Numbered from the stretch's first letter, positions 27,018 through 35,102 are shown. The stretch is 64,000 bases of DNA from CAWIJJ01 sp963836405 (GCA_963836405.1 CAWIJL010000004.1:124001-188000); one strand, 5' to 3'. A program made the numbers and translations. Notes: generated by a model from the letters alone, not told the origin.

Positions 27018-27588
27018 CACCTCTTCCGAAGCCTTGGCTCAGATCGTGATCTCCGGCCTGAACGCGGGCAAGACGGTGGAGATCGACGGACTCGGAGTGT
27101 TTTCGCCCGATCCGAAGCACGGCTTCAAGTTCGAGCCGGACGGGATCCCGCAGGTGTTTCTGGCCTACGCGAGCGAAGACCAGGAGGCCGCCGAACGGCT
27201 GTTCACGGAACTCGGCGAACGGGGCTTCGGCCCGTGGATGGACGTGCGGAAACTGCTCCCCGGACAGAACTGGCCGCGCGCGATCGAGCGGGCCATCGAG
27301 AGATCGGACTTCTTCCTCGCCTGCTTCTCGGGAAACTCGGTGAACAAGCGCGGCGGATTCCAGGCGGAAGTCCGGTACGCCCTGGACTGGGCGCGGCGCG
27401 CGCCCCTGGACGAAGTGTTCGTGGTGCCGGTGCGGCTGGACGGCTGTGTGGTGCCCGACAGGATCAGCCGCGAGTATCAATATGTGGACCTGTTTCCGGC
27501 GTGGGAACGCGGTGTGCGGCAGCTTGTATCGACGATGCGCAAGGAACTCGCGCGGCGGCGGGGGCTGCGTCCGGGAAAAGCGGGCTGA
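27010..27588 (+). CDS. HU-like/TIR-domain fusion protein
   Basis: Residues 1-43 resemble a partial HU domain (ALAQIVISGLNAGKTVEIDG, then GLGVFSP). From about residue 47 comes a complete TIR domain: box 1 QVFLAYASEDQEAAERLF, box 2 GFGPWMDVRKLLPGQNW, and the helix SGNSVNKRGGFQAEVRYALD. Glu120 in that helix is the position of the catalytic glutamate of TIR NAD-hydrolases. Prokaryotic TIR proteins commonly act as NAD-depleting or signal-making enzymes in antiphage defence. Fusion to an HU-like segment, and overlap with a separate HU-like gene, suggests an enzyme tied to the nucleoid or to foreign DNA. A broken copy of its 3' end lies at about 29038-29158. Confidence 0.8.
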   Translation: MTDTSSEALAQIVISGLNAGKTVEIDGLGVFSPDPKHGFKFEPDGIPQVFLAYASEDQEAAERLFTELGERGFGPWMDVRKLLPGQNWPRAIERAIERSDFFLACFSGNSVNKRGGFQAEVRYALDWARRAPLDEVFVVPVRLDGCVVPDRISREYQYVDLFPAWERGVRQLVSTMRKELARRRGLRPGKAG

Positions 27589-27681
27589 CGGGGTCCACTG
27601 GGTTAGTGTGATGCAAAACGCCATTCAAGGCGCCCAGTCTAAAAAGCTTGAAACTCGCACGCATTCCTGTTAATCTCTGTC

Positions 27682-27699
27682 TGTAGCTTATGCGCTACA
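27682..27699. promoter_or_regulatory. Inverted repeat operator of the HigBA-like locus
   Basis: TGTAGC, six bases, then GCTACA form a perfect inverted repeat. Its right arm runs into TACAAT (27696-27701), which fits a -10 element. This placement is typical of autoregulated HigBA operators, where the antitoxin covers its own promoter. Confidence 0.6.
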
Positions 27700-27733
27700 A
27701 TGTGATTACGCGGTTTCCTCACGATGGACTGAC

Positions 27734-27923
27734 GTGGCCGTTACACCAACGGTGGACTACTACCAGACCCGGAGCGGGAGCAGGCCGTTTCGAGAGTGGC
27801 TCGAGGACCTTCGAGATCGCAGCTCAAAAAGCCGATATCAAGCGAGCAAGGGCATGTTGGGCCGAGTACAAAGCCAGCAAGAGAGAGCGGAATGCGAATG
27901 GCAAAAAAAACCAAGAGAAGTAG
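27734..27923 (+). pseudogene. Remnant of a HigB/Gp49-type toxin with internal deletion
   Basis: From a GTG at 27734 the frame gives the toxin N-terminus (DYYQTRSGSRPFREWLEDLRD). Just after it, another frame gives the toxin C-terminus (QKADIKRARACWAEYKASKR) ending at a TAG at 27921. Intact relatives have about 50-60 further residues between these two parts, including the catalytic beta-sheet. The gene has therefore lost its centre and shifted frame at about 27820-27830. It overlaps the antitoxin start by 26 bases, as in intact loci. The toxin cannot be functional. Confidence 0.72.
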
Positions 27924-28323
27924 CTACGTTGACGACTTGCATCATCGTTTGAAAGACCCTGCCTACGCTGCGGAGTACTTGAACGGCGTTTTGGCGGAAA
28001 CAAACGAAGGAGAAGACGCGGCGTTCCTGCTCGCCCTTCGTGATGTTGCGGAAGCGCTACAGATGAGCAAGGTTGCAGTCGCGGCGGGTGTCAACAGGGA
28101 AAACTTGTACCGGATGCTATCAGGCAGAGGGAACCCGCGGCTCAGTAGCCTGCTGGCTGTGATGAGAGCCCTCGGTCTGCATCTGTCGGTGCTGCATGAA
28201 TCAACGCGGAAGACTGAACCCGTCGTTGCGGAACAGACCCATACCGAGACGATCGAGCCGCGTTCACCTCACCCTCCGAGCTATATACAGCCGGAAGTGG
28301 TTCGTTCCGGACGTTCGACGTAG
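27898..28323 (+). CDS. HigA-type antitoxin (XRE HTH) with C-terminal extension
   Basis: The 141-residue protein has the family segment AAEYLNGVLAETNEGEDAAFLLALRDVAEA, whose core resembles putative addiction-module antidote proteins. A helix-turn-helix follows (ALQMSKVAVAAGVNRENLYR, then MLSGRGNPRLSSLLAVMRAL). About 40 residues of proline/threonine-rich tail come after the HTH (EPVVAEQTHTETIEPRSPHP). In toxin-antitoxin-chaperone systems such a tail is the chaperone-addiction segment recognised by the SecB-like partner, which fits the next gene. It should still bind its operator even though the toxin is gone. Confidence 0.78.
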   Translation: MAKKTKRSSYVDDLHHRLKDPAYAAEYLNGVLAETNEGEDAAFLLALRDVAEALQMSKVAVAAGVNRENLYRMLSGRGNPRLSSLLAVMRALGLHLSVLHESTRKTEPVVAEQTHTETIEPRSPHPPSYIQPEVVRSGRST

Positions 28324-28407
28324 TTACGTTAGGATCGGAGCCGGCCACATTTCGGCCCCCCAACTCTCAAAGACGCCAGCTAATTTGTTTAGCGGATATT
28401 CTGCCTG

Positions 28408-28997
28408 ATGTCTGTCTTCGTTATCGAACTTATCAAACAGGACCCAGCCGAGATAAAGCAGTCGTTTGAACTGCATACCAATGCGGCACTTGACGTCCTT
28501 CGGTTGGTCAAAGCTGAGATACGCGGTCCCACCGCACTCGAGAAGATCGAAGGGAATAACTTGAGGCTTCCTTTTCGTTCAAGCCGGCCGCGGTCAAGCG
28601 CGGAGACAAGATCCTTGGTCTCGACATCGAGTTCCAATTCCGAGTTTTTAAAGTGGGGGAGGACGGGCCTTCGCAACGCGATTATGTCAGCATACAATGC
28701 ACGTTCGAGGCACGGTGCACGCTCCTGCCCGAATTTCGGCCCAGTGACAAGCAGATCAGCGCATTCCACAAAGGGAATGCGATCTTGAATTGTTGGCCCT
28801 TCTTCCGTGAGTTCATTCAGAACAGTGTAGTCCGCTTAAGTCCGCTTGGATTTTCCACCCCTTCCTGTGCCCTTTATGAGAGTTCAGCCGAAGCAAGTAA
28901 GCGAAAAAGGGGCTCAGTTATACGGCAAGATTCCATTGACCAGACTCGGCCATTGAAGCGGATCCGAAGGAAGTCCGGCGCAAGCGCAAAATCTTAA
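28408..28997 (+). pseudogene. SecB-like chaperone gene with a frameshift
   Basis: The frame from 28408 gives a SecB N-terminus (FVIELIKQDPAEIKQSFELH, then VLRLVKAEIRGPTALEKIEG). From about 28560 the continuation is in another frame: LEASFSFKPAAVKRGDKILG, LDIEFQFRVFKVGEDG, and the C-terminal SecB signature NAILNCWPFFREFIQNSVVR. One missing base at about 28560 explains the switch. SecB holds unfolded proteins. A SecB paralogue directly after a HigBA pair is the arrangement of the mycobacterial toxin-antitoxin-chaperone system. The C-terminal 45 residues after the SecB core are basic and not recognisable. Confidence 0.68.
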
Positions 28998-29037
28998 CTC
29001 ACGCCGCGAGCGAGGATCAGGCTGTTCGCAGAACCCG

Positions 29038-29158
29038 GCGAACTGGGCGCGCCGCGCCGCTGGACGAAGTGTTCGGGGTGCCGGTGCGGCTGGACCGCTG
29101 AATGGTGCCCGACAGGAGCACCTGTTTCCGCAAAGACCGGCTGACTCCGTCTACTCGG
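29038..29158 (+). pseudogene. Degenerate second copy of the TIR gene 3' end
   Basis: The block reading RAAPLDEVFGVPVRLDR followed by a stop is nearly identical to residues 130-144 of the TIR protein at 27010. A 58-base core (29060-29117 region) differs at only a few positions. The copy then lacks 24 bases and resumes with CCTGTTTCCG and GGCTGACTCC, matching the original gene end. It runs into the stop of the convergent DUF1801 gene. It shows that the stretch with the toxin-antitoxin locus was inserted next to, or inside, the TIR gene tail. Confidence 0.7.
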
Positions 29159-29546
29159 TGCCTTTCCAGCGCGCGCCGATGCCGACGATCTGTCGCAGGA
29201 CCGCGAGATCCACATCCTCCAGCTTCTTGAACCGGATGCAACTCTTGCCGATGGAGGCCTTGGGGAGCGCGCTCTTGAATTGCTCCGCGACGTGGCGGTC
29301 GCCGTTGGTGGCGCAGACGTAGAGGGAAATGTACTGCTTCTGGCTGGCCAGCGCGATGACAGGCGCCTCGCCCTCCCTGCCGCTGGCGTACTTGTAGTGG
29401 CAGGTGCCGTAACCGATCATCCCGGACACGATGGCGGGCTTCAGGCCGGGCGCGGCTTTCCGGATCATTGCATGCAGGGTTTCGATCTGCCGCTTGCGCG
29501 GTTCGTCGAGCTGGGCGACGTAGCCGCCTGCCGGGGCGGCGGCCAT
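29151..29546 (-). CDS. DUF1801 (YdhG-like) protein
   Basis: This is a small soluble alpha/beta protein with the DUF1801 pattern: LDEPRKRQIETLHAMIRKAA, AIVSGMIGYGTCHYKY, SQKQYISLYVCATNGDRHVA and ASIGKSCIRFKKLEDVDL. Members of this family share a frataxin-like or YdhG fold. One Bacillus member has been proposed as an iron chaperone, but most are uncharacterised. An ATG at 29600 would leave almost no space to the divergent peptidase start at 29609, so the ATG at 29546 is preferred. Confidence 0.8.
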   Translation of the reverse strand: MAAAPAGGYVAQLDEPRKRQIETLHAMIRKAAPGLKPAIVSGMIGYGTCHYKYASGREGEAPVIALASQKQYISLYVCATNGDRHVAEQFKSALPKASIGKSCIRFKKLEDVDLAVLRQIVGIGARWKGTE

Positions 29547-29608
29547 TTTCAGGTGCGGCGGCGGGGTTTTTGGCGGGAGCGCGGCGGCGGTTGGATACAA
29601 TCGTCAAT

Positions 29609-31633
29609 ATGCGACGCCGGATTTTCTTATTGCTCGCTTCCGCCGCCCTCGTGCTGGCCCAGAAGCGTCCGTTCGACGTCAACGCCCTCATGGAATTGAA
29701 GCGCATCGGCGATCCGCAGATCTCGCCGGACGGCAACCTGGTCTCGTTCACGGTGCAAAGCGTGGACGTAGCCGCCAACAAGAAACCGCAGCAGATCTGG
29801 ACGGTGCCCATCGCAGGGGGCACGCCGCGGCAGATCACGCGCGACGGCGAGTCCAACAGCCGCGCCCGCTGGGCCCCGGACGCGAAGCGCATCGCTTACG
29901 TTTCCGACCGCAGCGGCACATCGCAAATCTGGATGATGGATCCGGACGGGAGCAACGCGAAGCAGGTCACGTTTCTTTCTACCGAGGCCGACGGGGTGAT
30001 GTTCTCGCCCGACGGCAAAAACCTTCTCTTCACCAGCGAAGTCTACCCGGAATGTGGCGCCGACGATGGCTGCAATCGCAGGAACCTCGAGGCCGACCGG
30101 AACAGCAAGGTGCACGCACGCATCTACACAGAGCTGCTCTACCGCCACTGGACACAATGGCAATCGAAGCGGCGGGTGCACCTGCTGGTTATTCCGGTGA
30201 CGGGCGGAGCGGCGAAGGACCTGACGCCGGGCAACCGCGACGTTCCGCCGTTTTCGCTCGGCGGGCCGGACGATTACGACATTGCGCCGGACGGACAGGA
30301 GGTCTGCTACTCCGTGAACACCAACACGGTGCCCGCCGCCAGCACCGATTCGGACCTGTTCGTGGTGCCGGTCAACGGCGGCGAGACTCGCAAGATCACG
30401 TTCAACCCGGGCGCGGACTCCGGTCCGAAGTACTCGCCGGACGGCAGGTACCTGGCGTGGCGCTCGCAGAAACGGGCCGGGTACGAGAGCGACCGCTGGG
30501 AACTGATGGTGCTGGAGCGGGCCACCGGAAAGGTGACGCCCGTCACCGCATCGATGGACCGGCAGGTAAACAGCTTCACCTGGTCTCCGGACTCGGCGAA
30601 TCTCTTTTTCACCACGGGCGATCGCGGGCGGCAGGGGATCAGCCTGATCTCGGTAAACGGCGGGGCGGTGCACGCGGTGGCGGGCGGCGACAACGAACTC
30701 GACGACATGCAACTGACGCGCGACGGCAAGACGATGGTCTACATGCAGATGACCGGCGCGTCGCCGAACGAGATCTACCGCGCGGCTTCGACCGGGGGCG
30801 CTCCGGTGGCGCTCACGCATCTCAACGATGGGGTGCTGAATGCCCACCAGACGATGCCGCTCGAGGAGTTCTGGGTCACCTCTCCGGATAACACCCGCAT
30901 TCATTCCTTCCTGGTAAAACCTTACGGCTTCGAGCCCGGCAAAAAGTATCCGGTGATGATGATGATCCACGGCGGCCCGCAAGGCGCCTGGGGACATGCC
31001 TGGAGCTACCGCTGGAACCAGCAGGTCTTCGCCGCGGCGGGTTACGTGGTGGTGATGCCGAACCCGCGGGGATCCATCGGATACGGGCAGAAGCTCACCG
31101 ACGAGATCAATTCCGACTGGGGCGGTCACGCTTTTGAAGACATCATGGCCGTGACGGACTACGTGGTTTCCAACCTGCCTTACGCGGACTCCTCCAAGCT
31201 GACGGCGGCCGGGGCCTCATACGGCGGGTACATGATCGACTGGCTGCTGGGTCACACGCAACGGTTCAAAGCGATGGTGACGCATGACGGCGTGTACGAC
31301 CTGCCCAGCATGTTCGGGGCGACCGAGGAATTGTGGTTCCCGCTGTGGGAATTCGGCGGGCCGCCGTGGGAAAAGCCGGAGGTCTACGAAAAGTGGTCTC
31401 CGAGCCAATACGTGAAAGAGTTCCGCACGCCGACGCTGGTGATTCACGGCGAGCAGGACTTCCGCGTGCCTTACACGCAGGGCCTGCAACTGTTCACGGC
31501 CTTGCAAATGCAGAAGGTACCGTCGAAGCTCCTGTTGTTTCCCGACGAGGGGCACTGGGTGCTGAAGCCGCAGAACAGCGTCTTGTGGTACCGCACCGTA
31601 ATTGACTGGCTCGATTCCTGGGTGAAAATGTGA
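29609..31633 (+). CDS. Secreted S9-family prolyl oligopeptidase/acylaminoacyl peptidase
   Basis: A signal peptide (RIFLLLASAALVLAQ) precedes a beta-propeller of TolB-like repeats (IGDPQISPDGNLVSF, RARWAPDAKRIAYVSD, GPKYSPDGRYLAWRS). The C-terminal catalytic alpha/beta-hydrolase domain has the nucleophile Ser537 in GASYGGYM, Asp617 in HGEQDFRVPY and His649 in DEGHWVLK, the triad of S9 peptidases. It cleaves short peptides in the periplasm. It is first in an operon, and the M23 gene starts inside its stop codon (ATGTGA). Confidence 0.93.
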   Translation: MRRRIFLLLASAALVLAQKRPFDVNALMELKRIGDPQISPDGNLVSFTVQSVDVAANKKPQQIWTVPIAGGTPRQITRDGESNSRARWAPDAKRIAYVSDRSGTSQIWMMDPDGSNAKQVTFLSTEADGVMFSPDGKNLLFTSEVYPECGADDGCNRRNLEADRNSKVHARIYTELLYRHWTQWQSKRRVHLLVIPVTGGAAKDLTPGNRDVPPFSLGGPDDYDIAPDGQEVCYSVNTNTVPAASTDSDLFVVPVNGGETRKITFNPGADSGPKYSPDGRYLAWRSQKRAGYESDRWELMVLERATGKVTPVTASMDRQVNSFTWSPDSANLFFTTGDRGRQGISLISVNGGAVHAVAGGDNELDDMQLTRDGKTMVYMQMTGASPNEIYRAASTGGAPVALTHLNDGVLNAHQTMPLEEFWVTSPDNTRIHSFLVKPYGFEPGKKYPVMMMIHGGPQGAWGHAWSYRWNQQVFAAAGYVVVMPNPRGSIGYGQKLTDEINSDWGGHAFEDIMAVTDYVVSNLPYADSSKLTAAGASYGGYMIDWLLGHTQRFKAMVTHDGVYDLPSMFGATEELWFPLWEFGGPPWEKPEVYEKWSPSQYVKEFRTPTLVIHGEQDFRVPYTQGLQLFTALQMQKVPSKLLLFPDEGHWVLKPQNSVLWYRTVIDWLDSWVKM

Positions 31634-32961
31634 AAGCGCTTTTCGTGATTGCAGGGCTCGCGATCGTTGGGGCGATCGCGCTATTTGTGATGTCGGGCGG
31701 AACTGCCGTGGCTATCGATCCGGCCGTAACCGCGGTGGGAGTGAGCACGCCGGTTTCGGTGAAGCTGACGAATCCGCACGGGGTGCGCCACGTGTCGGCC
31801 TGGCTCGAGCAGAACGGCGCGCGCCATCCGCTGTTCGAAGTATCGGCGCCGGCCACGCGGCTGTGGTGGAAGCGCCATGAGCCGCCCAAGACCGTGACCT
31901 TCGAAGCGGGCAAGAACAAAGTGCCGGACCTCAAGGAGGGCAAGGCGCGGCTGGTGGTGGAAGCGGTTTCGAACGACCTTCGCGGCCGCACCGATTCGAC
32001 CGCCGCCGATGTGAACGTGGTGCTGGCTCCGCCGCGGGTCATCGCGGACGATCTGCAACATTACGTGAACCAGGGCGGCATGGAACTGGTGACGTTCACC
32101 GTGAGCGGATCCTGGAACGAAGCGGGCGTCCGCGTGGGCAACTACACGTTTCGCAGCTTCGCAATGCCGGGCAAGGGGCCGGAGCAGCGGTTCGCCATGT
32201 TCGCCTACCCCTGGGACCTCGCCGCCGACATCTCGCCGGAAGTCTACGCGCGCAACGCAGCAGGAACCGAGGCGAAGGCGAAATTCTGGTTCAAGCTGTT
32301 TCCCGCTAAATTCCGCGTGCGCGATTTCGCGATCGACGATGCCTTGATGGAGAAACTGGTCACGTCGGTCGATCCAACCGGACAGGTTGTGGGGCCGGAC
32401 CTGCTTTCGCGCTTTCTGAAGATCAACGGCGAAATGCGGAAGAAGAACAACCAACAACTGGCGGATCTTCGGTTCAAGACGGAAGAGAAGATCCTCTGGA
32501 GCGGACCTTTCGTGCATTACGGACAGGAGGAGGCCAACTTCGCCGATACCCGCAATTACATTTATCACGGCAAAAAAGTGGACCAGCAGACGCACCTGGG
32601 GTTCGACCTGTCCGACGTGCAAAACGCGCCTGTGAACGCCGCCAACGACGGCCGCGTGGTGTTCGCCGGAGACCTGGGCATTTACGGGAATTGCATCGTG
32701 GTGGATCACGGGTACGCGCTGCAATCGATCTACGGACACCTGCGGGAGATCGACGTGAAGCCGGGCGATACCGTGACCAAGGGCCAGAAGATGGGCATCG
32801 CCGGGCAGACGGGACTTGCCGGAGGCGTGCACGTGCATTTCAGCATGCAACTGCATGGAGTGCAGGTGAATCCGCGGGAGTGGTGGGACGAGCACTGGAT
32901 CAAGGACCGGATTCTGAGCAAACTCGCCCCGGAGGCGACGGCGCAGATGCGGGGGCAATAG
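31630..32961 (+). CDS. M23-family (LytM) metallopeptidase
   Basis: A GTG start overlaps the previous stop. An N-terminal membrane anchor (ALFVIAGLAIVGAIALFVMS) is followed by a periplasmic region of about 290 residues. The LytM domain carries zinc ligands His322 and Asp326 in THLGFDLS, and His401 and His403 in GVHVHFSM. A GQTGLAGG turn precedes the last pair. All ligands are present, so it should be an active peptidoglycan endopeptidase rather than an EnvC-like activator. It shares an operon with the S9 peptidase and nucleoside hydrolase. Confidence 0.9.
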   Translation: MKALFVIAGLAIVGAIALFVMSGGTAVAIDPAVTAVGVSTPVSVKLTNPHGVRHVSAWLEQNGARHPLFEVSAPATRLWWKRHEPPKTVTFEAGKNKVPDLKEGKARLVVEAVSNDLRGRTDSTAADVNVVLAPPRVIADDLQHYVNQGGMELVTFTVSGSWNEAGVRVGNYTFRSFAMPGKGPEQRFAMFAYPWDLAADISPEVYARNAAGTEAKAKFWFKLFPAKFRVRDFAIDDALMEKLVTSVDPTGQVVGPDLLSRFLKINGEMRKKNNQQLADLRFKTEEKILWSGPFVHYGQEEANFADTRNYIYHGKKVDQQTHLGFDLSDVQNAPVNAANDGRVVFAGDLGIYGNCIVVDHGYALQSIYGHLREIDVKPGDTVTKGQKMGIAGQTGLAGGVHVHFSMQLHGVQVNPREWWDEHWIKDRILSKLAPEATAQMRGQ

Positions 32962-32965
32962 GACG

Positions 32966-34006
32966 ATGCGCCGGACGATCACAGGACTGCTGCTGGCGCC
33001 GATTTTGTGGGGCGCGGGGCGCGAAACGGTCGTGATCGACACCGACTCCGGAATGTTCGGCGACGATGGCGCGGCGCTGGTGATGCTGCTGCGCAGCCCG
33101 TCGCAGATTGCGGTGGCCGGAATTACGCTGGTGCCCGGCAACGTGTGGACGGCCCAGGGCGCCGAATACACGCTGCACATCCTGGACCTGCTCAAACAGG
33201 CGCAGGTTCCGGTGTACGCGGGCGCGGAAGGGCCGCTGGTGCATACGGCGGCGATGGCGCGGGAGGAAGACAGGCGCTGGGCGAAGCTGCAATACACGGG
33301 TGCATTCGCGCAGGACCCCGCAGTGGTGAAGCCGGCACCGGGCTCGAAACTGTCGGGCCGGAAAGCGCGGCGCGGCGGCGTGGAGTTCCTGATCGCGCAG
33401 ATCGAACGCCATCCCGGAGAGGTCACTGTTCTGGCGCTGGGGCCGATGACCAACCTGGCCCTCGCGCTGCGGATGAAGCCCGAACTCGAGACCAAAATCA
33501 AGCGCTTGATTTTCATGGGCGGGAATTTCCATGTAGCCGGCAACGCCTCCGCAGCCGCCGAGTTCAACTTCTGGTTCGACGCGGAGGCGGCGCGCATCGT
33601 ACTGCGCTCGCGCATCCCGCAGAAGGTCATGTTCGCGTTGGACATCTGCAACACGGCGCCGCTCGATAAGGCGCATTTCGACGAGGTGGCGGGCGCCGGC
33701 ACTCCCATCACGGACCTGTACCGCGAAGACCTGGGCAACCGCTACCCGGCATTCCTCCAGAACCCCAACGGCACGGCATACCTGTGGGATTCGCTCGCCG
33801 CCGCGTACCTGCTGGACCCGGATTTCGTCACCAAAACGGAAACCCGCTACCTGGACGTGCAGGCGGCCTGGGGTAGGTTTTACGGTTCGACGATCCCGCT
33901 CGACCGCCGCGTGGCTCCCCAGGCGACTCCGGTAAAAATGGCCGTGCAGCTCGATTTCAAGCGGGTTTTCAACCTCTATAAAGACAAGCTCACCAAGCGC
34001 GATTAG
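32966..34006 (+). CDS. Secreted inosine-uridine-type nucleoside hydrolase
   Basis: A short hydrophobic leader precedes the calcium-binding motif VVIDTDSGMFGDDGAALVML, the hallmark of IU-nucleoside hydrolases (usually DTDPGIDDAxA). Further motifs are VLALGPMTNLALAL and LIFMGGNF. The late calcium aspartate lies in YLWDSLAAAYLLDP. It splits nucleosides into base and ribose. The exported location suggests nutrient salvage outside the cytoplasm. It starts 4 bases after the M23 gene. Confidence 0.9.
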   Translation: MRRTITGLLLAPILWGAGRETVVIDTDSGMFGDDGAALVMLLRSPSQIAVAGITLVPGNVWTAQGAEYTLHILDLLKQAQVPVYAGAEGPLVHTAAMAREEDRRWAKLQYTGAFAQDPAVVKPAPGSKLSGRKARRGGVEFLIAQIERHPGEVTVLALGPMTNLALALRMKPELETKIKRLIFMGGNFHVAGNASAAAEFNFWFDAEAARIVLRSRIPQKVMFALDICNTAPLDKAHFDEVAGAGTPITDLYREDLGNRYPAFLQNPNGTAYLWDSLAAAYLLDPDFVTKTETRYLDVQAAWGRFYGSTIPLDRRVAPQATPVKMAVQLDFKRVFNLYKDKLTKRD

Positions 34007-34041
34007 GAGTGGCCGCGGGTTCGAAGCCCAGAAACAGAAAG

Positions 34042-34066
34042 GGCCGCCCTCACCGCGGGGGCGGCC
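34042..34066 (-). terminator. Hairpin terminator below the Spy-like genes
   Basis: GGCCGCCC at 34042-34049 pairs with GGGCGGCC at 34059-34066. On the minus strand the stem is followed by CCTTTCTGTTTC, a moderately T-rich tail. It lies between the convergent nucleoside hydrolase and Spy-like genes and may stop both. Confidence 0.6.
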
Positions 34067-34091
34067 GACGTTCGCTTTCCCGTGTTGCAGG

Positions 34092-34559
34092 CTACTCCGG
34101 ATTGTTCCAGTTCCGGCCGGCGAAAACTCCCTTCATCATCAGGAATGCCGGGCCGATTTTGGCCTGCTGTTCCTTTTCGAGCGTCCCGAACATCTTTGCA
34201 AAAGCTCTCGCTTCGATGGCGGCCAACTGCGTTTCGATGTCCGCGTTGGCTTTCAGCACGGTGTCGAGCTCGGGCCCCGTTTTGCCCGCATGGACGGCTT
34301 CGCCTATGGCAAGCCTGCTCTTGGATAACTGGTCCTTCAAGGGATTCGCTTCTTTCTGCGATTCGTCCATCATGGACTTGATTTCTTTTTTCTGGTCCTT
34401 GTTGAGGTCCAGCATAGTAGCCAGGCGATCGATGCGGCTTTGCGACATCATGCTCATCGGCATGCTGGCGCCCATGTTGCCGCCGCCACGGCCACCGCCG
34501 CGCTGGGCGAAGGCGACGCCCGATACCAACATTGCTACCAGGAGGATGTTACGGATCAT
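34092..34559 (-). CDS. Periplasmic Spy/CpxP-like protein
   Basis: A signal peptide (ILLVAMLVSGVAFAQ) is followed by a Gly/Arg-rich linker. An all-helical domain comes next (IDRLATMLDLNKDQKKEIKS ... ANADIETQLAAIEARAFAKM), ending in LEKEQQAKIGPAFLMMK. The LTxxQ-like helix-turn (LNKDQKKEI) is typical of Spy/CpxP cradle-shaped chaperones that buffer metal or unfolding stress. It lies 3 bases downstream of a paralogue with the same layout. Confidence 0.78.
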   Translation of the reverse strand: MIRNILLVAMLVSGVAFAQRGGGRGGGNMGASMPMSMMSQSRIDRLATMLDLNKDQKKEIKSMMDESQKEANPLKDQLSKSRLAIGEAVHAGKTGPELDTVLKANADIETQLAAIEARAFAKMFGTLEKEQQAKIGPAFLMMKGVFAGRNWNNPE

Positions 34560-34562
34560 CGG

Positions 34563-35102
34563 TTACCGCCCCCCTCTTCCGCCGCGAGGCGCGCCGCCGC
34601 GTCCACCCGCAGACTGCGCTTCGTCGAAGTAGCTGTCCAGATACTCGAAAGCCTGCCCGGCTTTGCCCTTCTGATTGTCTTTGAGGAGGGCGAGTATCTG
34701 CGCGAAGGCTTTGGCCTCGATAGCCGTCACCTGCACGACCAGACCGGTGTAGGCTTCCTCGAGCTTCTTGAACTCGTCGTCGCCCTTCTTATTGATGAGC
34801 GATTCGGTGAGCGCGGCGCGGCCTCGTTCGAGCTGAGTTCTGACCGGCGCAGCTTCCTGCACCGCGTCGGTCAGGATCTTTTCGATCTCGGGGCCCTGCT
34901 CTTTGTTGTTAAGCTTCAGCTTGTCGGCGAACAGTTCGAGCTTGGACAACTTCCTAGCCGACATGCCGCCACCCCCACCACCCATGTCGCCGCCGCCGCC
35001 ACCGCGGCCGCCGCCGCCACCACCACCCCCACCGCCGCCCTCTTCCTGGGCGAAGGTGCAGGTCAGGGCCAAGATCCCAATCACCAACAACCGTCCCAAC
35101 AT
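34563..35102 (-). CDS. Periplasmic Spy/CpxP-like paralogue with poly-glycine linker
   Basis: This is the first gene of the pair. It has a signal peptide (LLVIGILALTCTFAQ) and a glycine run of about 25 residues broken by Arg, Asp and Met. The helical Spy-like domain follows (LFADKLKLNNKEQGPEIEKI ... VTAIEAKAFAQILALLKDNQ), then a Gly/Arg tail. The AIEA(K/R)AFA segment is shared with the downstream gene, so they arose by duplication. The ATG at 35102 has an AAAGGAG site. The poly-Gly tract is encoded by repeated triplets and could vary in length. Confidence 0.75.
   Translation of the reverse strand: MLGRLLVIGILALTCTFAQEEGGGGGGGGGGGRGGGGGDMGGGGGGMSARKLSKLELFADKLKLNNKEQGPEIEKILTDAVQEAAPVRTQLERGRAALTESLINKKGDDEFKKLEEAYTGLVVQVTAIEAKAFAQILALLKDNQKGKAGQAFEYLDSYFDEAQSAGGRGGAPRGGRGGR

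Noticed and set aside
27690..27923. Independent small gene from 27690
   Set aside because: Its C-terminal text is the end of a HigB-type toxin. The N-terminal part in this frame is meaningless, so it was folded into the toxin remnant.
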